This document shows, piece by piece, positions 51,877-61,878 of a stretch of DNA of 64,000 nucleotides. This DNA is from CADCWK01 sp964244115 (GTDB lineage: Bacteria > Chloroflexota > Chloroflexia > Thermomicrobiales > UBA6265). The first letter of the stretch is position 1, and every line of letters starts with the position of its first letter. Below the pieces are notes generated by a model. That model made no database searches, was not told the origin of the DNA, and saw nothing but the letters and a program-made list of their open reading frames with translations. The stretch covers positions 38,734 to 102,733 of the forward strand of contig CAXTHM010000004.1 in assembly GCA_964244115.1 (NCBI GenBank). The letters run 5' to 3'. The translations under genes and the position numbers were made by a program.

Positions 51877-52779
51877 GTGAGAGACAGCCTACCCGCCCGA
51901 CCGACCGCCGAGCGCACCACCGGGGTGCAGCTCAACGAGTACCAGCTCCGGCTGCCCGGATTCGAGGGGCCGCTCGATGTCCTTCTGCGCCTGATCGAGC
52001 GCGAGCAGCTCCCGATCGCCGAGCTGTCGCTCGTCCAGGTGACGAGCCAGTTCCTCGCCGCGATGCGGTCGCTGGAGCGGGAGGCGCCGCTGTCGCTGAT
52101 CGCCGACTTCGCCGCGGTCGGGACCCGGCTGACCCTGCTCAAGTCGCGGTCGCTACTGCCACGCCCGCCGGCCGTCGACGAGGAGCCGGACCCCGGCGAT
52201 CTCGTCCAGCAGCTCCTGCGCTACCGCGAGATCCGGGACGCCGCCCGGCACCTTGCCGCACGCGACGTCGCCGATCACGGCGTCTTCCCGCCGGCGGTCC
52301 GACCGATCACCGGGGCGGCGATGCCCGCCGTCCGGCTGGCCGAGTACGCCCCCAGCGTCCTGGCGCGGGCGATCCGCCAGCGGCTGAGTCAGCTCGCCGA
52401 ACCGGTGCGGTCCTTTCCCGTCGTCCGGATCATGACGCTGCGGGAGATGGTCGGCCGGCTCGCGGGTCAGCTCGCCGGGCGGCGGGACGTCCGCTTCTCG
52501 GCGGTGAGCGCGACCTGCAAGAACCGGCTGGAGGTCCAGACGGCGTTCCTGGCCGGGCTGGTCCTGATCCGGCGGAGCATGGCCGAGGCCGACCAGCCGG
52601 AACTGTTCGGGGAGATCACCTTCCGGGCGATCGCGGCGCCGGCCGGCGAGTACCTCTCCGGGCTGTCCGGCGACGTCACGGCCGATTTCGACCCGGTCCC
52701 AGCCAGCGGCTCCGGACGCCGAAGCGACGTGGTCGATGTGGTCGATGTGGTCGATGTGGTCGATGCGGTGGCGAGGTGA
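51877..52779 (+). CDS. scpA: Segregation and condensation protein ScpA
   Basis: A 300-residue kleisin. The N-terminal YQLRLPGFEGPLDVLLRLIE is diagnostic for ScpA; AVGTRLTLLKSRSLLPRPP is the first SMC-contact helix, and the C-terminal winged helix includes LVLIRRSMAEADQPELFGEI. It links SMC and ScpB to condense and segregate chromosomes. The last ~25 residues are a VDV repeat coded by a tandem DNA repeat. GTG start; overlaps scpB by four bases. Confidence 0.95.
   Translation: MRDSLPARPTAERTTGVQLNEYQLRLPGFEGPLDVLLRLIEREQLPIAELSLVQVTSQFLAAMRSLEREAPLSLIADFAAVGTRLTLLKSRSLLPRPPAVDEEPDPGDLVQQLLRYREIRDAARHLAARDVADHGVFPPAVRPITGAAMPAVRLAEYAPSVLARAIRQRLSQLAEPVRSFPVVRIMTLREMVGRLAGQLAGRRDVRFSAVSATCKNRLEVQTAFLAGLVLIRRSMAEADQPELFGEITFRAIAAPAGEYLSGLSGDVTADFDPVPASGSGRRSDVVDVVDVVDVVDAVAR
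52729..52764 (+). repeat. Four tandem 9-base repeats in the scpA tail
   Basis: GTGGTCGAT occurs four times in a row, in frame, and encodes VVD units at the C-terminus of ScpA. The count could vary between strains by replication slippage. Confidence 0.9.
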
Positions 52780-53579
52780 CCGGACGGGATGAGCGGGCAC
52801 CGGAGATGATCGGGCCGACGACCGGCCGGTTGATGAACGCCGAGATCCCGATTCCCGCCGTCGCTCCGGACGAGGTGCCGGCGCTGCTGGAGTCGCTGCT
52901 GCTGGTCGCACCCGGCGCCACATCCCTGGCCGATCTCGCCCGGGGGACGGGGTTGAACGAGCCGGGGATCGAGGCCGGCCTGGCGGAGCTGGCCGAGCGG
53001 TATGGCCCCCGGAGCGGGCTGATGATCCAGCGGCACGGCGACACGGTCCAGTTGATGAGCGCCCCGCGGTTCGCGATCCATGTCCGCCGATTCCTCAAGC
53101 TGGACCGGGAGACGAAGCTGTCGACGGCGGCGCTGGAGACGCTGGCGATCATCGCCTACCAGCAGCCCGTTACCCGCTCCGAGGTCGACGCCGTCCGTGG
53201 GGTGGATTCCTCCGGAGTGCTCGCAACCCTGCATGGGCGCGGCCTCGTCGAGCAGGTCGGCCGCCTCCAGACGCCTGGCAACCCGGTCCAGTACGGCACG
53301 ACCGCCGCCTTCCTGCGTCACTTCGGGCTCGGCTCGGTCGGCGACCTCCCGCCGCTCGGCCGGGTCGACGGCCGGGACGCCGGTGAGGTTCTCCGGGCGG
53401 CTGCGACGGTCGAGGACCGCCCAGAGGATGCCGCGTCGGATGCCGCCGCGGTTTCGGGCGATGAATCGGTATCTTTGGCCGAGGGACCAGTCCCGGTTGA
53501 GGGCCAGGTCCCTGAGGGCACCTTCGCCGCACCCTCGGGCGAGAGCACGGACGCGACTGGGGAGATCGTTCCCGGCTGA
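52776..53579 (+). CDS. scpB: Segregation and condensation protein ScpB
   Basis: A 267-residue ScpB with two winged helices. LLESLLLVAPGATSLADLAR and RETKLSTAALETLAIIAYQQ are followed by the family signature PVTRSEVDAVRGVDSSGVL and GTTAAFLRHFGLGSVGDLPP. The last ~65 residues are a disordered acidic tail. It partners ScpA and SMC in chromosome condensation. The GTG at 52776 shares bases with the scpA stop; ATG 52806 is the other choice. No rluB or cmk gene follows. Confidence 0.94.
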   Translation: MTGRDERAPEMIGPTTGRLMNAEIPIPAVAPDEVPALLESLLLVAPGATSLADLARGTGLNEPGIEAGLAELAERYGPRSGLMIQRHGDTVQLMSAPRFAIHVRRFLKLDRETKLSTAALETLAIIAYQQPVTRSEVDAVRGVDSSGVLATLHGRGLVEQVGRLQTPGNPVQYGTTAAFLRHFGLGSVGDLPPLGRVDGRDAGEVLRAAATVEDRPEDAASDAAAVSGDESVSLAEGPVPVEGQVPEGTFAAPSGESTDATGEIVPG

Positions 53580-54163
53580 CGCGTCACGATCGACGATGCG
53601 GCATCGCCGCCGCTCACCGTGGACACGGTTGCGCGACCGGAGCCCTGGGTCCGTCGCTCCGCTCCACGTTCCACGAGCGCCGTTACCAGAAGGCGTGGGT
53701 CGTGATCTCGGCGTTCGACGCGGCGGCTCGGTTGCCCTCTACGAGTGGCCCGGCTGCGTTCGCGCGGGCCAACTCTGCCGGATGATCTTCACAGGCTGCG
53801 TAGACCGCGACCAGCTCGTCCCCGGCCAGCTCCGCGAGGAGCGGGAGTCCCGGATCGGCGACTGGCAGCGGTGGACGATCGTGAATTTCGATGGAGCTGG
53901 CCGCATGGCGGAGACGACCTCTCCCCCGACGGGTGAACCCGCTCGCTCACCCGGTGAAGCGGCGTCGCCTTACGGGTGCCCGGAGAGGGGAGATGCGTCG
54001 CTCGTTGAGTTCACATAACGCTCCTGAGTACCAATGCGACGTGACGAGGGATACCGAGTCCGGAAAACAGGCACTGGGAACCGGGGAGGGAACGACACGC
54101 CAGCGACAGGGTGCCTCTGGAACCACACCTGTCCAACCGGACTCCGTATGAGGCCCAGATCCC
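53580..54163. other. 584-base gap with a REP-like repeat
   Basis: No gene is convincing here. One plus-strand frame (about 53690-53910) reads GGSVALYEWPGCVRAGQLCR and GDWQRWTIVNFDGAGRMAE, which looks protein-like, but it has no start or family and may be a remnant. At 53929-53995 a REP-like unit with GGGTGAACCCGCTCGCTCAC (inverted copy at about 45860) lies within CTCTCCCCC/GGAGAGGGG arms. Confidence 0.5.
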
Positions 54164-54703
54164 TCAGTGCGACAGATCGTCGGCGGCGATGAGCGCCTGA
54201 AGCTGGGGGTCGTCGCTGCTCGTGTCCTCGTGGTTGGCGATCAGCCAGGCGGTCCGGGCCGAGCTGCCGGCCGCCGTCGCTGCGACGGCGCCGAGCCGGG
54301 CGTGGTGGACGGCGAGATGGAGGCCGCGGCGACCCGGCCGGGCCGGGCCCGCCGCCAGCCGGCGCAACACCGACGGGGACAGCCAGCCAAGCACCACGCG
54401 CAGCCCGCGGTCCGTCAGCCGGACCCGGCCCGGGTGATCGCCGGTGCCCGACTTCCCGACATCGTGGAGCAGGGCGGCGGCGATCAGGTCCCCGTCGGTC
54501 TGGCCGTCCGCGAGCAGCCGGTGCGCGACTCGCCGGGCATGGGCCTGGTCATGGGCCGACATCCGCCGGAACAGGCCGCGCTGATCCGGCGAGAGCCAGG
54601 CGTCGGTGAGATCGTGGTTTTGAGTCGATGGCCGGACCACGATCGCGGCCAACCCCTGCCGGATGCGGTGCCGCGCGGCGGTGATGCTGCTCATGCGTCG
54701 CAC
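54164..54703 (-). CDS. HD-domain phosphohydrolase-like protein
   Basis: A 179-residue protein with a short HD domain. MSAHDQAHARRVAHRLLADG supplies the first His, and LIAAALLHDVGKSGTGDHPG carries the HD metal pair; the distal His/Asp are in HHARLGAVAATA and LIANHEDTSSDDPQLQALI. Such proteins cleave phosphate esters of nucleotides. It begins at GTG 54703 or ATG 54694 and lies directly downstream of the second site-2 protease. Confidence 0.83.
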   Translation of the reverse strand: MRRMSSITAARHRIRQGLAAIVVRPSTQNHDLTDAWLSPDQRGLFRRMSAHDQAHARRVAHRLLADGQTDGDLIAAALLHDVGKSGTGDHPGRVRLTDRGLRVVLGWLSPSVLRRLAAGPARPGRRGLHLAVHHARLGAVAATAAGSSARTAWLIANHEDTSSDDPQLQALIAADDLSH

Positions 54704-54713
54704 TTCGGCCCGA

Positions 54714-55382
54714 TCAGAGGCGCCAGGTGGCGAGGTCGATGACGAGCTCGTAGACCGGGCTGGTGATGCCGGAGATCAGCCCACCGCCGCCGAGGAAGAT
54801 CAGGAAGATCAGCACGACGAAGCCGTAGCGCTCGATCGGGGCGAGGATCGGGTACCAGAACGATGGCAGCAGGGCGAGCAGAATCCGCGAGCCGTCCAGC
54901 GGCGGGACCGGGATCATGTTGAAGGCGGCCAGCAGCGCGTTGACGTAGACGAAGCGCTCGAAGGCGACGGCGAACTCGCCGAGGTCGACGCCGCTCTCGA
55001 CCAGCACCCGGTAGATCCCACCGACGACGACGGCCTGGGCGACGTTCGACAGCGGACCGGCGACGGCGATGATCGCCATGCCGCGGTTCCGGGCCCGGAT
55101 GTCGCGGCCGAGGTTGTTCGTGTTGACCGGGACGGGCTTGCCCCAGCCGATGAAGGGGATGCCGAGCGAGATCATCGCCATGCCGAACAGCCCGAGTGGG
55201 TCGAAGTGAGCGGCGGGGTTGAGGGTGATCCGGCCCAGGTTGCGGGCGGTCGGGTCGCCGAGCCGGTTGGCCACCCAGGCGTGCATGAACTCATGGATCG
55301 TCGTCGCGATCACGAACGAGAGGAACGTGATCACGATGATGTCGGGTTCGTTGAGATTGATGCCGTTCATTCCGGGCAGCAT
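54714..55382 (-). CDS. Site-2 protease-like zinc metalloprotease (M50 family)
   Basis: A 222-residue membrane protease. IATTIHEFMHAWVANRLGDP has the HExxH motif; RITLNPAAHFDPLGLFGMAM and NMIPVPPLDGSRILLALLP (metal-binding Asp) complete the family pattern. It is of the short, soluble-domain-free type common in Chloroflexi and Firmicutes. ATG 55382 or 55370. It may release membrane-bound regulators or clear signal peptides. Confidence 0.9.
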   Translation of the reverse strand: MLPGMNGINLNEPDIIVITFLSFVIATTIHEFMHAWVANRLGDPTARNLGRITLNPAAHFDPLGLFGMAMISLGIPFIGWGKPVPVNTNNLGRDIRARNRGMAIIAVAGPLSNVAQAVVVGGIYRVLVESGVDLGEFAVAFERFVYVNALLAAFNMIPVPPLDGSRILLALLPSFWYPILAPIERYGFVVLIFLIFLGGGGLISGITSPVYELVIDLATWRL

Positions 55383-55487
55383 GGTCGGTTGGACACTCCC
55401 GATAGTCGTCTGGCTAGGTGAGTGAGAGTCTACCCGTTCAGGCGATGGTGACGGCCTGGACCCGCCTCGTCACCGAACGGATTCCGG

Positions 55488-55625
55488 TCAGCGGCGTCGT
55501 GGGTTGCGCAGGGCGCGGATGAGCCCACGGAGTTCGCCGACGGCAAGGACGAGCGCCGTCGCGCCGATGGTGATGGTCGCGACGGCGCCGACGACGGTGC
55601 CTGGGTCACGCTTCGACTTGAACAT
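55488..55625 (-). CDS. 45-residue single-helix membrane protein
   Basis: ATG 55625 opens a short frame with a basic start (MFKSKRDPGTVVGAVATITI), one membrane helix and a basic tail (RGLIRALRNPRRR). The clean helix flanked by positive charges looks like a real small protein. The ribosome-binding site is weak (GAGGG, 13 bases away). No family known. Confidence 0.5.
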   Translation of the reverse strand: MFKSKRDPGTVVGAVATITIGATALVLAVGELRGLIRALRNPRRR

Positions 55626-55707
55626 GCGGGGATTGGCCCTCGTGGCATTGGGAGACAGGCGGAGATGACCCGGATGGATCAGCCAGGTAAGAGATGAACC
55701 AGATGAA

Positions 55708-56145
55708 TTAGACCACGCCCAGCGATGCGACGACGGCCCGGAGCTGATCCCGGACCACATCCGGCGACACCCGGGCAAGCGCCTGGTCCGCCGGTAGCCA
55801 TCCCAGCCGGTCGTGTTCATCCGACAGCACGATGATCGTGTTCGGCTCAACCTCCAGCGTGAATGCCGGCCAGGCCGGGTCTGGGCCGGCAACCGGATCC
55901 GGATGCCGGTCCAGTCCCGTCTCCTCGAACAGCTCCCGGCGGGCTGTGACGGCGATCTCTTCCCCCGGCCACCGGCAGCCGCTCGGCGGTCCCCAGGCCC
56001 AGTCGGCTTCATCGTCCGGCACAGCCCGTCGATGCAGAACGAGGAACTCCGTCTTCCCACTGGCTGATCGGCGATGAACGACGATCGCGGCACCGAACGG
56101 CGGGACGGACGAGATCGGCAGGCCATCCCAGGTGTGTGAGTCCAT
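55708..56145 (-). CDS. Nudix hydrolase
   Basis: A 145-residue Nudix protein. FGAAIVVHRRSASGKTEFLV is the first strand pair, and GCRWPGEEIAVTARRELFEE followed by TGL gives the full Nudix box (Gx5Ex7REUxEExGU). It hydrolyses a nucleoside diphosphate linked to another group, probably NADH, ADP-ribose or diadenosine polyphosphate type; the substrate is open. ATG 56145 follows GGAG by 9 bases; the frame also opens at 56178. Confidence 0.9.
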   Translation of the reverse strand: MDSHTWDGLPISSVPPFGAAIVVHRRSASGKTEFLVLHRRAVPDDEADWAWGPPSGCRWPGEEIAVTARRELFEETGLDRHPDPVAGPDPAWPAFTLEVEPNTIIVLSDEHDRLGWLPADQALARVSPDVVRDQLRAVVASLGVV

Positions 56146-56198
56146 GCTGAGTTGCTCCGCAGATCGAGCGATATCCAATGAGCGTCGTGTGGCAGCGG

Positions 56199-56300
56199 AC
56201 TAGACCGCTCCCCCGGCCCCGCTCCGGCTCACCTGCTCGCGCACCCGCTTCGTGTGGCTCCCGCTGCGCTGCGGCTCGCCGGTGCCCGGACAGGGGAGTT
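56199..56300. repeat. REP-like intergenic repeat
   Basis: AGACCGCTCCCCCGGCCCCG followed by GCTCACCTGCTCGCGCACCC parallels, in reverse, the 45.8-kb copy (AGACCGCTCCCCCAGCCGGG on its other strand). CGCTGCGCTGCGGCTCG forms an inner hairpin. The rest of 56146-56470 shows no gene. Confidence 0.6.
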
Positions 56301-56470
56301 CGACGGCGCACGGCCGGGCACAGGATACGCCGCGTACCTGGAACGTAGAGCTGTCTCCCACCGCTGATGACGGCTCGGGAATGACCATCAGGGTGTCGCC
56401 CAACAGAGAGCCCACAACGCGATCGGCGCTGCGGGCTCCCTGTTCATCTCGGTTCGATGTCCCTGACGCC

Positions 56471-57568
<1,098 letters not shown>

Positions 57569-57569
57569 G

Positions 57570-58649
57570 TTAGGCGTCCTTCCCGGCGAGTGCGGGCACG
57601 TTGTCGGTCTTGTCGATGCTGACCTCTTCCCAGAACCAGCAGGCGGACTTGTGGCCGGTGTCGCCGATCTGGATCAGCGGCGGGTTCTTCTGCTCGCACT
57701 GCTCGCGCGCGTACTGGCAGCGGGGCACGAAGGGGCACATGTCGGGCAGGTCGATGAGGTCAGGCGGCATGCCCCGAATCGGGACGAGCTTCTCCTTGTT
57801 CGTCGCGTCCAGTCTCGGCATCGACTTCATCAGGCCGATCGTGTACGGGTGGCGCGGGTTGGCGAAGATCTCCTCGGTCGTCCCCGTCTCGACGATGTGG
57901 CCGGCGTACTGGACCTGGACCCGGTCCGCCATCCCGGCGACGACGCCCATCGAGTGGGTGATCAGGATCACACCCGAGCCGGTCTCGTTCTGGAGGGTCC
58001 GCATCAGGTCGAGGATCTGGGCCTGGATCGTGACGTCGAGCGCCGTCGTCGGCTCGTCGGCGATCAGCAGCTTCGGGTTGCAGGATAGCGCCATCGCGAT
58101 CATGACGCGCTGGCGCATGCCGCCGGAGAACTGGTGCGGGTACTGGTTGATCCGGTCCTCCGGGTTCGGGATGCCCACCATCCGGAGGAGCTCGATCGCC
58201 CGGTTCTTGGCCTGGTCCTTGTTCATGTCCATGTGCAGGATCAGCGACTCGCTGATCTGCCGGTTGATGGTCAGGACCGGGTTGAGCGAGGTCATCGGGT
58301 CCTGGAAGATCATGGCGATCTCGTTGCCGCGGATCTTCCGGACTTCCTCCTCGGACAGCTTCAGGACGTCGCGCCCGTTGAAGATGATCTCGCCGGAGGC
58401 GATCTTGCCCGGCGGCGACGGGATCAGCCGCATGATCGACAGGCCCGTGATGCTCTTGCCGGAGCCGGACTCGCCGACGATGCAGAGGGTCTCCCCCGGC
58501 ATGACGTAGAAGCTGACGTCGTCCACGGCCTTGACGGTGCCGTCCTGCGTCTTGAATTGCGTTCGCAGCCCCTTGACGTCGAGGAGCGGCTGACCCCCGG
58601 GTGTGCTTCCCGGGGAGACCTGCGGCCGCGTTTGCGTGGGCGTCGCCAT
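57570..58649 (-). CDS. Oligopeptide/dipeptide ABC transporter ATP-binding protein (DppD/OppD type)
   Basis: A 359-residue ABC ATPase. Walker A is CIVGESGSGKSITGLSIMRL, the signature is HQFSGGMRQRVMIAMALSCN, and Walker B is LLIADEPTTALDVTIQAQIL. The extension has LPDMCPFVPRCQYAREQCEQ. It couples with the DppF-type protein. The long gap upstream (58650-58972) suggests that the pair is transcribed from its own promoter, with permeases elsewhere. Confidence 0.95.
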   Translation of the reverse strand: MATPTQTRPQVSPGSTPGGQPLLDVKGLRTQFKTQDGTVKAVDDVSFYVMPGETLCIVGESGSGKSITGLSIMRLIPSPPGKIASGEIIFNGRDVLKLSEEEVRKIRGNEIAMIFQDPMTSLNPVLTINRQISESLILHMDMNKDQAKNRAIELLRMVGIPNPEDRINQYPHQFSGGMRQRVMIAMALSCNPKLLIADEPTTALDVTIQAQILDLMRTLQNETGSGVILITHSMGVVAGMADRVQVQYAGHIVETGTTEEIFANPRHPYTIGLMKSMPRLDATNKEKLVPIRGMPPDLIDLPDMCPFVPRCQYAREQCEQKNPPLIQIGDTGHKSACWFWEEVSIDKTDNVPALAGKDA

Positions 58650-58972
58650 TCCGTGTCTCCCGATGCTGCGCCGGTCCGGCTCGTGTCAGGCCTGTTCGGC
58701 GACTGGCACGGAGCCCAGGGTCCCGCTCTTGAAAAGGCAAGCGATGTTCGGGGACGATAGCATAGGGCGAGAATTGGTCGCAATGCCGAGCGGCGGATCG
58801 GAGCGGACTCCTGCCCCGTTCTTTGTGCTTGACGCACTGCCGAGACCGGTCGGGGTGGGAGTCGACGTTCGCCATTGCTCGATCGTCGCGCTGCCCACCG
58901 GTGGTAACGGCCGCGGGGCCGATCTCGCTCCCCGTGTCCCTCCGGCGATTCGCCCAGGATTGGGCAGGTTGG
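58650..58972. other. Intergenic region upstream of the ABC ATPase genes
   Basis: About 320 bases between the leftward ATPase pair and the end of the leftward aldolase gene. I see no ORF with coding character, no RNA and no clear promoter box. A promoter for the transporter genes is expected. Confidence 0.4.
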
Positions 58973-59755
58973 CTAGACGGCGCTATCGCCCCGGGGGGTG
59001 ACGCCGCTGAAGTACGTCTTCATCCCGAGGGTGAACAGCGAGACGACGTTCGTCGCGACGAGTTGGAAGCCGCGCTCGACCTGCCGGTTGGTCGCCTCGG
59101 CGTCAGGGGCGACGGTCCCGAGCGGCTTGCCGGCGTGCTGCGCCACCCGGATGACCTGGTCGATCACGGCCTGGACGTCGGGATGGCCGGGCTGGCCGGG
59201 GAAGCCCATCGACTGGGCGAGGTCGTTCGGGCCGACGAAGAGCAGGTCGAGCTCTGGCAGGGCCAGGACCGCCTCGAGGTCGGTCAGGGCGTCAATGTGC
59301 TCGAACTGCACCATCGTGAAGACGTACTCGCTGGCCTCCTGCATCAGCTCCTTCGGGTCGCCGCGCTGCGCCCAGTCGATCAGCCGGGTCGGGGCGTAGC
59401 CGCGGGAGCCGCGCGGGGCGTAGCGCATCCCGTCGACCGCCCGGCGAGCGTCCTCCAGCGTGTTGGTCTGCGGGACGAGGACACCGCCGATCCCGAGTTC
59501 GAGGAACTTGATCTGGACCTGGCGGTCGTTCTGCCCGACCCGGGCCAGCGTCGGCAGGCCGTGGCGCTCGGCGGCGACCTGGAGCGGGTAGCAATCGGCC
59601 GGCGAGAGCTGGCTGTGCTCGGCGTCGAACAGCACGAAGTCCATCCCACCGATCGCCAGCAACTCGACCAGCTCGGGCGAGGGGAACGAGGTGAAGGCGC
59701 CGATCGCCGTCCCGCCGTTCAGGATCTTCGTCTTGAGCGTATTCTCTACCGGCAC
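58973..59755 (-). CDS. HpcH/HpaI-type class II aldolase
   Basis: A 260-residue TIM-barrel aldolase of the HpcH/HpaI family. AIGAFTSFPSPELVELLAIG, FVLFDAEHSQLSPADCYPLQ (catalytic and metal region), RYAPRGSRGYAPTRLIDWAQ and LDLLFVGPNDLAQSMGFPGQ carry the active-site residues (GPND metal-binding Asp, family Arg). It cleaves or forms 2-keto-3-deoxy acids from pyruvate with aldehydes, and the substrate is broad in the family. The GTG at 59755 follows AGGAAAGG; the longer ORF at 59818 is not needed. Confidence 0.9.
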   Translation of the reverse strand: MPVENTLKTKILNGGTAIGAFTSFPSPELVELLAIGGMDFVLFDAEHSQLSPADCYPLQVAAERHGLPTLARVGQNDRQVQIKFLELGIGGVLVPQTNTLEDARRAVDGMRYAPRGSRGYAPTRLIDWAQRGDPKELMQEASEYVFTMVQFEHIDALTDLEAVLALPELDLLFVGPNDLAQSMGFPGQPGHPDVQAVIDQVIRVAQHAGKPLGTVAPDAEATNRQVERGFQLVATNVVSLFTLGMKTYFSGVTPRGDSAV

Positions 59756-59980
59756 GTTTCGTGGCCTTTCCTGTTGTCGTGCGCAGACACCGTCGCCACT
59801 GTCCCGAGGCTGGCCCATTATCCGTGTGTCGGCTTCTCTCCGCTACCGGGGAGCTGCACGGTAACGGTGTCCGCTTCGGACCTCTCCGCGGTCGCGCTTC
59901 CGGTTCGTCCCGGTTCAGGGGCTGGCCCGTCTCGCTCGGTGCCGTTACTGATGCCGTTACTAAGGAAGGAACACCTGGCT

Positions 59981-61129
59981 GTGCGCGACGAGGTGACGGA
60001 GACATGGGCGCCAGTCGCCGGGATCGCGGAGTCCAGGCCCGGCTACGACTATGACGATGAGCGCCAGGCCTGGATCGGATTCAACCTCGTCTCCGGGGTC
60101 GGTCCGGTCCGGACGGAGCGGCTGCTCGACCAGTTCGGGTCGCTGGCCGATGCCTGGTCGGCCGCCCCGGGTCGGCTGCGGTCCGTCCTCGATGAGGGGA
60201 CCATCGAGCGGCTCGTCCAGATCCGTAGTCGTGGCGACGTCGACGCCACTATCGAGCGGATGGCCGAGACCGGGATCGTCGCGGTCACCCTGTCCGACCC
60301 GGAGTACCCCGCGTTGCTGGCGGAGATCCCGGCTCCGCCGCCGCTGCTCTACGTCCGGGGCGACCTGCTCCGGGCGGACCGGCAGGCTGTCGCCATCGTC
60401 GGCACTCGCCGGATGACCGCCTACGGTCGCGACCTGACCGCGTCGATCGCGGCCGGGCTGGCCGGGGCCGGCGTCACGGTCGTCTCCGGGCTGGCCCTCG
60501 GCGTCGATGGCGCCGCCCACAAGGCCGCCCTCGACGCCGGCGGCCGCACGATCGCGGTCAAGGGCTGCGGGATCGCGCACCCGTACCCGGCGACGCACCG
60601 GAACCTGTCGGCGGCGATCGCCGGCAGCGGCGCCCTGATCGCCGAGTACCCGCCCGACCGCAAGCCCGACGCGGCCAACTTCCCGGCCCGCAACCGGATC
60701 ATCAGCGGGTTGTCGCTGGCGACGGTCGTGATCGAGGCGCCGGAGCGCAGCGGTGCCCTGATCACCGTCTCGTTCGCCGCCGACCAGGGCCGCGAGGTCT
60801 TCGTCGTCCCCGGCGACGTCCGCTCGCTTATGAGCGCGGGCTGCAACGCCCTGCTCCGGGACGGCGCCCGGGCGGTCCGCTCGGCCGAGGACATCCTCGA
60901 AGACCTGAACATCGCTGGCCGCGCGACCGCCGCGCCGACCCAGACGGCGCTGCCGCTCGACGACGCCGAGCGGCGGGTGATCGATCAGCTCGGCCGCGAG
61001 CCGCGCCACATCGACGAGATCGCCGCCGCGCTCGGTCTGCCGATCCATCAGCTGGCGACGCAGCTCATGATGCTGGAGTTGCAGGGCGTCGTCCGGAACA
61101 CGGGTGCGCAGCACTACGCGTTGGCGTAG
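59981..61129 (+). CDS. dprA: DNA-processing protein DprA
   Basis: A 382-residue DprA/Smf. The HhH-type entry is IGFNLVSGVGPVRTERLLDQ. The Rossmann core has AIVGTRRMTAYGRDLTAS, VVSGLALGVDGAAHKAALDA and NFPARNRIISGLSLATVVIE, followed by the C-terminal winged helix (RHIDEIAAALGLPIHQLATQ). It loads RecA on incoming single-stranded DNA during natural transformation. GTG 59981 follows AAGGAAGGA; ATG 59951 is also possible. topA, a usual neighbour, is missing, replaced by the REP unit. Confidence 0.93.
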   Translation: MRDEVTETWAPVAGIAESRPGYDYDDERQAWIGFNLVSGVGPVRTERLLDQFGSLADAWSAAPGRLRSVLDEGTIERLVQIRSRGDVDATIERMAETGIVAVTLSDPEYPALLAEIPAPPPLLYVRGDLLRADRQAVAIVGTRRMTAYGRDLTASIAAGLAGAGVTVVSGLALGVDGAAHKAALDAGGRTIAVKGCGIAHPYPATHRNLSAAIAGSGALIAEYPPDRKPDAANFPARNRIISGLSLATVVIEAPERSGALITVSFAADQGREVFVVPGDVRSLMSAGCNALLRDGARAVRSAEDILEDLNIAGRATAAPTQTALPLDDAERRVIDQLGREPRHIDEIAAALGLPIHQLATQLMMLELQGVVRNTGAQHYALA

Positions 61130-61148
61130 TAACGCGCAGTCGTCCTCG

Positions 61149-61212
61149 ACGTAGGGTCATGGGCTTGCCCTGACCGGCCGCCGCAGCGGCCATCGCCCCG
61201 CAGGGCGATAAC
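61149..61212. repeat. Left REP unit of three hairpins flanking the transposase
   Basis: Three hairpins in a row: GGTCA/TGACC around GGGC-TT-GCCC, then GGCCGC-CGCA-GCGGCC, then ATCGCCC-CGCA-GGGCGAT. The 64-base unit is inverted relative to 61815-61878. In the middle hairpin the stem bases differ between copies but keep pairing. Confidence 0.85.
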
Positions 61213-61272
61213 CGTCGTTCGATAAACGACGCTACCGCGTCAACCATCATTCGCAAAATACTTGGAGACCAT

Positions 61273-61794
61273 ATGGGACCTACGCAACCTAAATCACCTC
61301 GACGCAAGCTCATCCGTTGGCAGGGGTTTCGGTATGGAGGCGGTGCGTCGTATTTCGTCACCATCTGCACCGACCATCGTGTGCCATTGCTAGGCGTCGT
61401 CGATCAGGACGGAAACCTTCATGAGACATCGGCCGGGCTGATCGTTCGCGCCACCTGGGACGGTCTCTCCGCTCGGTTCCCGTTCGCTCACCTTGACGCG
61501 TTTGTCGTGATGCCGGATCACGTCCATGCGGTCCTTACCGTGAGCGGCGACCCGGACGAATTGGGCGAACAGGGTCACATCAGGTTGGGTCGAATCGTTG
61601 GCGCGATGAAGTCGCTGTCGGCCATCCAGATCAATCGTGAACGTGGGGTCAACGGACGAAGTGTCTGGCAGGCGCGCTTTCACGACCGGGTGATTCGTGA
61701 CGAGGACGAGTTCGCGCACCTGTGCTGGTATGTCGAGGACAACCCGAAGCGGTGGGTCAGTACGAGGAACGGCGAAGATTTGTCCAGATCTTGA
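61273..61794 (+). CDS. REP-associated tyrosine transposase (RAYT, Y1/HUH)
   Basis: A 173-residue IS200-like single-strand transposase. KLIRWQGFRYGGGASYFVTI is the family start, FVVMPDHVHAVLTVSG carries the HUH metal-binding pair, and the catalytic Tyr lies in LCWYVEDNPKRW. RAYTs cut REP hairpins as single strands, and here matching REP units stand on both sides. The protein is short but complete. ATG 61273 has a poor ribosome-binding site. Confidence 0.92.
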   Translation: MGPTQPKSPRRKLIRWQGFRYGGGASYFVTICTDHRVPLLGVVDQDGNLHETSAGLIVRATWDGLSARFPFAHLDAFVVMPDHVHAVLTVSGDPDELGEQGHIRLGRIVGAMKSLSAIQINRERGVNGRSVWQARFHDRVIRDEDEFAHLCWYVEDNPKRWVSTRNGEDLSRS

Positions 61795-61814
61795 GACGCT
61801 GGATCGGCGATTCA

Positions 61815-61877
61815 GTTATCGCCCTGCGGGGCGATGGCGCCTGCGGGCGCCGGTCAGGGCAAGCCCATGACCCTACG

Positions 61878-61878
<1 letters not shown>
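61815..61878. repeat. Right REP unit of three hairpins flanking the transposase
   Basis: An inverted copy of 61149-61212. The middle hairpin is GGCGCC-TGCG-GGCGCC here and GGCCGC-CGCA-GCGGCC in the left copy, so the pairing is kept while the bases change. Its last base is the first base, on the plus strand, of the UvrA-like gene's stop codon. Confidence 0.85.

Noticed and set aside
53690..54018. Protein-like plus-strand frame with GDWQRWTIVNFDGAGRMAE
   Set aside because: Coherent-looking but with no start or family, and it runs into a REP unit; kept only as a possible remnant in the gap note.
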